Positions 59,538 to 64,000 of a DNA stretch of 64,000 bases are shown piece by piece. Position numbers and translations under genes: made by a program. Origin of the DNA: Nonomuraea harbinensis. GTDB lineage: Bacteria > Actinomycetota > Actinomycetes > Streptosporangiales > Streptosporangiaceae. A model generated the notes under the pieces. The model worked only from the letters and a program-made list of their open reading frames with translations. It made no database searches and was not told the DNA's origin. The stretch's first letter is position 1, and the number at the start of each line of letters is the position of its first letter. The stretch is taken from contig NZ_JAHKRN010000008.1 in the NCBI RefSeq assembly GCF_019396385.1, positions 124,001 through 188,000 on the forward strand, in the 5' to 3' direction.

Positions 59538-60683
59538 ATGCTCCCCGTAGACCTGCCCGACACGGTGCGTGACGCCCTGCTCGCCCCGCTCGTCGACCAC
59601 GCCTGCCACGGGGTGCGCCGCGACGAGCTGACCCGCGGGCGGTTCGAGCTGCTGCTCAACGAGGGCGGCAGCCCGGCCCCGCCCGGCACCACCCATTTCG
59701 ACACCCCGCTCGGCGCGGCCGTGCGACGCTGGTGCGCGCCCGTGCTCGGCCTGGAGCCGCACGCGCCGCCGCCGGTCTACCTGTCCCGCCGCGCCGAGCT
59801 GGGCGCGGCGGAGGTCAACCGGCTCCTGCTGCGGGCGTCCGGCGTGTCGGCCTTCCTCGTCGACACCGGCCCCGAGGGCGCCGACCTGCTGACGGCGGCC
59901 GAGATGGGGTCCGGCGGCGAGGCCGCCGCCGGCGAGGTCGTCAGGATCGAGCAGATCGAGCAGGACGTCGCCGAGATGGCGGGCGTCGCCGTCGACTACC
60001 TCGACAGCCTCGGCGACGAGCTGTCCGCCCGCGCCGCCCGCGCGGTCGCGCTGAAGACCGTGGTGGCCGGTCTGTGCGGCCTCGGCCTCGACTCCGCGAG
60101 GCCCAGCCGGGGCGCCGTCCTCGCCGCCGCCAACCGGCGGCTCGCCGACCCCAAGCAGCCGCTCGCCGAGCCCGCGCTGGCCCGCCACCTGCTCTGGTCG
60201 GCCGCTGACGTGGCCAGGGAGCGCGGGCTGCCGATGCAGATCCACGCCGGCCTCGGCGCCTGCGACGCCGGGCCGCACCTCGCCGACCCGGCCCTGCTCA
60301 CCGGCTTCATCCGGGCGCTGCAGCCGGCCGGGGTGCCGGTCGTCCTGCTCACCTGCTATCCGTACCAGCGCCAGGCCGCCTATCTGGCGCACGCCTTCCC
60401 GCACGTGTACGTGGACGTCGGGCTCGCCCTGGCCCACACCGGCGCCGGGTCGCCCCGGGTGCTGGCCGAGCTGCTGGAGCTGGCCCCGTTCCACAAGCAG
60501 CTGTACGGGTCCGGCTGCCGCGAGCTGGCCGAGACGTGCCACCTGGGGGCGGTCTACTTCCGGCGCGCGCTCGGCGCGGCGCTGAAGGCCCGGCTGGACG
60601 CGGGGGAGTGGAGCGCCGCCGACGCCGCCAGGATCGCCCACATGATCGGCGCGGGGAACGCCCGCCGCGTCTACCGCCTGTGA
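59538..60683 (+). CDS. amidohydrolase-family protein (TIM-barrel metallohydrolase, FluG N-domain-like)
   Basis: 381 residues. Features of the amidohydrolase superfamily: an early DHACHGV in place of the usual HxH, a central lysine-bearing ALKTVVAG (about 170), GLPMQIHAGLGACDAG with metal-ligand His (about 236), and late YGSGCRELAET where many members have an SD. This pattern is that of FluG-like N-terminal domains and related glutamine-synthetase-linked hydrolases, some acting on gamma-glutamyl compounds. No glutamine synthetase is nearby. The motifs are imperfect, so activity is uncertain. Confidence 0.72.
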   Translation: MLPVDLPDTVRDALLAPLVDHACHGVRRDELTRGRFELLLNEGGSPAPPGTTHFDTPLGAAVRRWCAPVLGLEPHAPPPVYLSRRAELGAAEVNRLLLRASGVSAFLVDTGPEGADLLTAAEMGSGGEAAAGEVVRIEQIEQDVAEMAGVAVDYLDSLGDELSARAARAVALKTVVAGLCGLGLDSARPSRGAVLAAANRRLADPKQPLAEPALARHLLWSAADVARERGLPMQIHAGLGACDAGPHLADPALLTGFIRALQPAGVPVVLLTCYPYQRQAAYLAHAFPHVYVDVGLALAHTGAGSPRVLAELLELAPFHKQLYGSGCRELAETCHLGAVYFRRALGAALKARLDAGEWSAADAARIAHMIGAGNARRVYRL

Positions 60684-60749
60684 GCCCCGGCCCCCGCCTG
60701 TGGTTTGCTTGTATGCCGTCATCACCACCGAACCGACCGGGGGGTTCCC

Positions 60750-61478
60750 ATGGGCAGCGCCGAACCTGAGATCACGTTCCGCGGCGACATGGACGTGGAG
60801 CTCGTCAAGTCCGCCGCGTCGGACGCCGACGTGCTCTGGGCGGCGCGGGTCTCCACGAAGGGGGAGAGCTCGCTCGCCGAGCTCGAAGCCGACCCCGAGC
60901 GGTCCAAGGGCCTCATCAACTTCCTCATGCGCGACAGGCACGGCACGCCGTTCGAGCACTCGTCCATGACCTTCTACGTCAGCGCGCCGATCTTCGTCTT
61001 CCGCGAGTTCATGCGGCACCGCACCTTCTCCTACAACGAGGAGTCGGGCCGATACCGTCAGCTCGTGCCCGTCTTCTACGTGCCCGGTCCCGACCGCAAG
61101 CTGGTGCAGGAAGGCAAGCCCGGCAAGTACGTGTTCCGCGAGGGCACCCCCGAGCAGCACAAGGTGGTGACCGAGGCGACGACGGAGAGCTACCGGCAGG
61201 CCTACCGCGCCTACCTGGAGATGCTGGAGGCCGGGGTCGCCCGCGAAGTCGCCCGGACCGTCCTGCCGGTCGGCCTCTACTCCTCGATGTACGCCACCTG
61301 CAACGCCCGCGCCCTGATGAACTTCCTCTCGCTCCGGGTGCGGCGCGACGACTCCGCCTTCCCGTCGTTCCCGCAGCGGGAGATCGAGATGGTGGCCGAG
61401 AAGATGGAGTCGCTGTGGGCCGGGCTGATGCCGCTGACGCACGCGGCGTTCGAGGCCAACGGCCGCGTCTGCCCCTGA
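60750..61478 (+). CDS. thyX: flavin-dependent thymidylate synthase
   Basis: 242 residues. ThyX makes dTMP from dUMP with FAD, NADPH and methylene-tetrahydrofolate. The signature RHRTFSYNEESGRYRQ (RHRxxS, about 90-105) is complete, and VLPVGLYSSMYATCNARALMNFLSLR (in parts) is the second flavin/dUMP region. Length is that of actinobacterial ThyX. ATG 60750 follows GGGGGG; upstream in-frame ATG at 60705 lacks support. Not in an operon with dapA as in many actinomycetes, so its promoter must be in the 66 bases before it. Confidence 0.95.
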   Translation: MGSAEPEITFRGDMDVELVKSAASDADVLWAARVSTKGESSLAELEADPERSKGLINFLMRDRHGTPFEHSSMTFYVSAPIFVFREFMRHRTFSYNEESGRYRQLVPVFYVPGPDRKLVQEGKPGKYVFREGTPEQHKVVTEATTESYRQAYRAYLEMLEAGVAREVARTVLPVGLYSSMYATCNARALMNFLSLRVRRDDSAFPSFPQREIEMVAEKMESLWAGLMPLTHAAFEANGRVCP

Positions 61479-61487
61479 TCGAGCGGG

Positions 61488-61796
61488 TCAGGCCAGGGCG
61501 GGCATGACGTACACCTCCGCGCCCGGCGGCAGCGTGCAGTCGAGGCTGCCGAGGCCGCGGGCGTTCTCGCCGCACACGACCATGTTGATGTGGCGGCGGA
61601 TCCGCCCGTACTCGTCCCTGATCCGCTCCTCAAGCAGCGGGTGGGTGCGGCGCAGCACGTCGAGCGCCGCGCCCAGGGTGGGCGGCGAGTCGCGGTCGGG
61701 CCCGACCGCGAACACCTTCACTTCCGTACGGCCGCTCACCCACCTGCGCAGGGCGGCGGGGAGCACGAACACGACCAGCATCACGGGACGGGCCAT
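61488..61796 (-). CDS. MoaD/ThiS-like beta-grasp protein without C-terminal diglycine
   Basis: 102 residues of ubiquitin-like fold: VMLVVFVLPAALRRW, TLGAALDVLRRTHPLLEERIRDE (in parts), and INMVVCGENARGLGSLDCTLPPGAEVYVMPALA (in parts). MoaD and ThiS end in Gly-Gly that becomes a thiocarboxylate; here the end is PALA, so sulfur carriage in the usual way is impossible unless it is processed. The gene follows by three bases the BNR-type gene, forming an operon. The pair recurs in actinomycetes as far as I know, role unknown. ATG 61781 is an alternative start. Confidence 0.75.
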   Translation of the reverse strand: MARPVMLVVFVLPAALRRWVSGRTEVKVFAVGPDRDSPPTLGAALDVLRRTHPLLEERIRDEYGRIRRHINMVVCGENARGLGSLDCTLPPGAEVYVMPALA

Positions 61797-61799
61797 GGC

Positions 61800-62879
61800 T
61801 CAGAGCACCGCCGCCCGCACGGTCAGCACGTCAGGCAGGTGGGAGGCCACCAGCGACCAGCTCGCGCCGTCGTCGGCCGACCAGTAGACCTCGCCGCCGC
61901 GGGTGCCGAAGAACAGGCCCGCCTCCGTGGCGGCCATCGCGTCGCGCAGCACGCTCGCGTGCACCGGCCCCTCGGGCAGGCCGCGCTCCAGCGGCTCCCA
62001 CGACCCGCCGGCGTCGGTGCTGCGGTAGACGCGGTAGCGGTGGCCGACCGGGGTGCGGTCCATGTCGGCGTGCAGCGGCAGCACGTACAGCGTGCCGGGG
62101 CGCGACGGGTGCGTGACGACGGGGAAGCCGAAGTCGGAGGGGAGCGCCGAGCCGATGTCGTGCCAGGAGCCGCCGAAGTCGTCGCTGCGGTAGACGCCGA
62201 AGTGGTGCTGCAGGAACAGCCGGTCCGGCCGGCCCGCTTCCATCGCCACCTTGTGCACGCACTGGCCGAACTCCGGATACTGCTGACCTTCGGGCAGGAA
62301 CGGGGCGCGGATGCCCTGGTTGGCCGCCTCCCACGACAGGCCGCCGTCGGTGGTGCGGTAGAAGCCGCCGGTGGAGATCGCCACGCCGAGCACGCGCGGG
62401 TCGGACGGGTGCGGGATGATCGTGTGCAGGCACAGCCCGCCGCCGCCCGGCTGCCAGCGCGGCCGGTGCGGGTGCTCCCACAGGCCTTCCACCAGGCTGA
62501 AGGTGACGCCGCCGTCTTCCGACCTGAACAGCGCGCCCGGCTCCACGCCGGCCCACACCACGCCGGGCTCCGACGGGGAGGGCGTGAGCTGCCAGACGCG
62601 GGTGAGCGTGGTCCCGGTCTTCTCGGGGAAGGCGATCGGCGGGCTCTCGGCCTCCCGCCAGGTCCCGCCGAGGTCGTCGGAGTACATGACCGAGGGGCCG
62701 AAGTGCCCGTACTCGATGCCGGCCAGCAGGCGGGGAGCCGCGCCCCCGGTGTCGATCGCCACGGAGTGGATCCCGACGGTGGAGAACGCGATCGGCTCGA
62801 CGCGGAACGCGCCTGCGCCGCTGGAGCGGGCGAGGAACAGGCCCTTGCGGGTGCCGATCGCGAGCACTGCGTCTGTCAT
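61800..62879 (-). CDS. BNR/VPS10-type beta-propeller protein (sialidase-like fold)
   Basis: 359 residues, cytoplasmic as no signal peptide. Repeated Asp-box units S/YxDxGxSW/TW: YSDDLGGTWREAE, RSEDGGVTFSLVE, RTTDGGLSWEAAN, RSDDFGGSWHDIG, RSTDAGGSWEPLE and WSADDGASWSLVA, six in all, building a six-bladed propeller. Sialidase catalytic residues (Arg triad, FRIP) are not seen, so sialidase activity is unlikely. ATG 62879 with GGGAG upstream. Followed directly by the MoaD-like gene, and divergent from an XRE regulator across a large palindrome. Confidence 0.82.
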   Translation of the reverse strand: MTDAVLAIGTRKGLFLARSSGAGAFRVEPIAFSTVGIHSVAIDTGGAAPRLLAGIEYGHFGPSVMYSDDLGGTWREAESPPIAFPEKTGTTLTRVWQLTPSPSEPGVVWAGVEPGALFRSEDGGVTFSLVEGLWEHPHRPRWQPGGGGLCLHTIIPHPSDPRVLGVAISTGGFYRTTDGGLSWEAANQGIRAPFLPEGQQYPEFGQCVHKVAMEAGRPDRLFLQHHFGVYRSDDFGGSWHDIGSALPSDFGFPVVTHPSRPGTLYVLPLHADMDRTPVGHRYRVYRSTDAGGSWEPLERGLPEGPVHASVLRDAMAATEAGLFFGTRGGEVYWSADDGASWSLVASHLPDVLTVRAAVL

Positions 62880-62956
62880 GGCATCGCTCCCATGGTCGCT
62901 ATGCCGCCATCGTGCCACGCGGCTGACCGGCTCGCCGAGTACTGGGAGATTTGCCG

Positions 62957-62981
62957 CACGATTACCTGCCAGGTAATCGTG
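62957..62981. promoter_or_regulatory. 25-bp palindromic operator
   Basis: CACGATTACCTG at 62957-62968 and CAGGTAATCGTG at 62970-62981 are perfect reverse complements around one central base. It lies 33 bases before the XRE-gene start and 77 bases before the divergent propeller-gene start. The best candidate site for the adjacent XRE-MmyB regulator, controlling both directions. Confidence 0.75.
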
Positions 62982-63000
62982 GCACTTCCCCTTTTGTCGC

Positions 63001-63006
63001 TAACGT
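63001..63006 (+). promoter_or_regulatory. -10 box TAACGT before the XRE regulator gene
   Basis: TAACGT followed after eight bases by ATG 63015, consistent with a leaderless start. The 25-bp palindrome covers the expected -35 zone, so its occupation would shut the gene off. Confidence 0.5.
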
Positions 63007-63014
63007 ATCGGGAC

Positions 63015-63806
63015 ATGGGAGCTGTAGCTGTACAAGAAGAGGCTTTTGGTGATTTGTTGCGATCGTGGCGGCAGCGGCGCCGGGTCAGCCAGCTCGACCT
63101 GGCGATCGAGGCGGACGTCTCCGCCCGGCACATCAGCTTCCTGGAGACCGGGCGTGCCCGGCCCAGCAGGGAGATGGTGATGAAGCTGGCGGAGGAGCTG
63201 GAGGTGCCGCTGCGGCACCGCAACAGGCTGCTGATCGCGGCCGGGTTCGCGCCGGTGTTCGCCGAGCGCGCGGTGCGCGCGCCCGAGATGCACGTCGTAC
63301 GGCAGGCGCTCGACACGATCCTGGCCGGGCACGAGCCGTACCCGGCGCTGGTCGTGGACGCCGCCTGGAACCTGGTGGCGGCCAACCCGGCGGCCGGGAT
63401 GTTCATGGCGGGGGTCCCGGCCGAGCTGCTGGAGGAACCGGTCAACGTGATGCGGTTGTCGCTGCACCCGGAGGCGATGGGCGGGCGGCTGCTGAACCTG
63501 GCCGAGGTCCGCGCCCACCTGCTGCACCGGCTGCGCAGGCAGGCCGAGATGTCCGGCGACGGGCGGCTGGCCGAGCTGCACGACGAACTGGCCGCCTACC
63601 GGTATCCGGGAGTGGACCTGAACGTGGCGCACGTGCCCGGCCCCGGCGACATCCTCCTGCCGCTGCGGATCAGGCACGGCGACCGCGTGCTGTCCATGTT
63701 CACCACGATCGCGACCTTCGGCACGCCCGTGGAGGTGACGGTCTCCGAGCTGGCCATCGAGACGTTCTGGCCGGCCGACGACGAGACCGCGGCGGCGTTC
63801 CGCTGA
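63015..63806 (+). CDS. XRE-family regulator with MmyB-type ligand domain
   Basis: 263 residues. Helix-turn-helix in about 10-65 (LRSWRQRRRVSQLDLAIEADVSARHISFLETGRARPS, in outline) followed by the MmyB-like PAS-type domain (VVDAAWNLVAANPAAGMF, and FTTIATFGTPVEVTVSELAIETFWPAD in parts) that binds fatty-acid-like ligands in studied members. The regulator usually controls a divergent gene; here that is the propeller gene, across the 25-bp palindrome. Its stop codon abuts the stop of the convergent reductase gene. Confidence 0.87.
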   Translation: MGAVAVQEEAFGDLLRSWRQRRRVSQLDLAIEADVSARHISFLETGRARPSREMVMKLAEELEVPLRHRNRLLIAAGFAPVFAERAVRAPEMHVVRQALDTILAGHEPYPALVVDAAWNLVAANPAAGMFMAGVPAELLEEPVNVMRLSLHPEAMGGRLLNLAEVRAHLLHRLRRQAEMSGDGRLAELHDELAAYRYPGVDLNVAHVPGPGDILLPLRIRHGDRVLSMFTTIATFGTPVEVTVSELAIETFWPADDETAAAFR

Positions 63807-64000
63807 TCACCGCTCGCCGTGCACCACGTCCCGGTGGATGCGCGCCGGCGGCACCCCGTCGGCCTGCAGGTTGCGTACGGTCTCGGTGACCATGGAGGGC
63901 GGCCCGCACACGTACACCTCGTGCTCGGCCCAGGAGTGGAAGCGGCGCGTCACGTCCGGCAGGCGGCCGCGCATCCCCTCGTAGCCCGGCTCGTCCGACA
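63807..64000 (-). CDS. C-terminus of a ferredoxin reductase-type (flavohaemoprotein-like) oxidoreductase, cut by the window edge
   Basis: The minus-strand frame is open from the edge to a TGA at 63807-63809 and gives 64 residues. It contains HEVYVCGPPSMVTETVRNL and GVPPARIHRDVVHGER, the last NAD-binding strand-helix unit of FNR-like reductases. The CGPPxMV motif is the NAD(P) adenine site seen in flavohaemoglobins and phenol-hydroxylase type reductases. Short aromatic tails like EF or DF, usual in flavohaemoglobins, are replaced by VVHGER. The N-terminal FAD (and possibly globin) parts lie outside the window. Confidence 0.75.
   Translation of the reverse strand, partial: SDEPGYEGMRGRLPDVTRRFHSWAEHEVYVCGPPSMVTETVRNLQADGVPPARIHRDVVHGER

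Overview
The window is 64 kb of very GC-rich DNA with GTG starts, many candidate leaderless promoters (TANNNT six to eight bases before a start codon), dense translational coupling through GTGA/ATGA overlaps, and a WYL, STAS and HATPase regulator repertoire. This fits a filamentous actinomycete of the Streptosporangiaceae/Nonomuraea kind. The genus is inferred from overall character, not from a marker gene. No tRNA, rRNA, CRISPR array or prophage was seen.

Layout. 1-5012: an MMPL exporter, then three tandem paralogues of an unrecognised membrane/coiled-coil family. 5009-10284: a MurG paralogue beside a formylglycine-generating enzyme, an Ppx/GppA phosphatase, an RsbW-like kinase and STAS antagonist pair, and a two-domain GNAT. 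10281-14876: a four-gene overlapping operon with a coiled-coil protein, a Cas4/RecB-like PD-(D/E)XK nuclease with four cysteines, an unknown protein and an SF1 helicase. This is the best candidate for an undescribed DNA-processing or defence system. 14982-19830: shikimate/quinate catabolism (MHS transporter, AroE-type dehydrogenase, QsuB-type dehydratase, TetR regulator) with two matching operators in the divergent promoter. 19818-26171: flavin disulfide oxidoreductase, methyltransferase, an ABC-2 exporter and an lvaABC-like set for 4-hydroxyacyl-CoA degradation. 26352-30283: a secreted AA10 LPMO, a PIN/Xis-type toxin-antitoxin pair with its own operator, a VOC protein and a serine/threonine kinase gene broken by an in-frame TAG.

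30334-36037 is an accessory island: AlkB-like oxygenase, orphan small genes, a probable group II intron fragment fused to an IS66-type transposase remnant, a flanking direct repeat, and a HEAT-repeat protein of clearly lower GC. 36068-48313 is a glucuronoxylan-oligosaccharide locus: GH42, LacI regulator, GH3, two LplB/YtcP-type permeases, a lipoprotein binding protein, a DUF624 protein and GH67 alpha-glucuronidase. It is tied together by five copies of a GAAAnTTTC..GGCAA operator.

48375-64000: SDR, WYL regulator, CocE-type hydrolase, a large secreted S8 protease, a GT39-like membrane glycosyltransferase, a fused TrpE-TrpG gene behind a complete Trp-codon attenuator with a leaderless leader peptide, a TatD/FluG-like amidohydrolase, ThyX, a MoaD-like protein with a BNR/sialidase-fold partner, an XRE-MmyB regulator with a 25-bp palindrome, and the end of a flavohaemoprotein-type reductase cut by the window edge.
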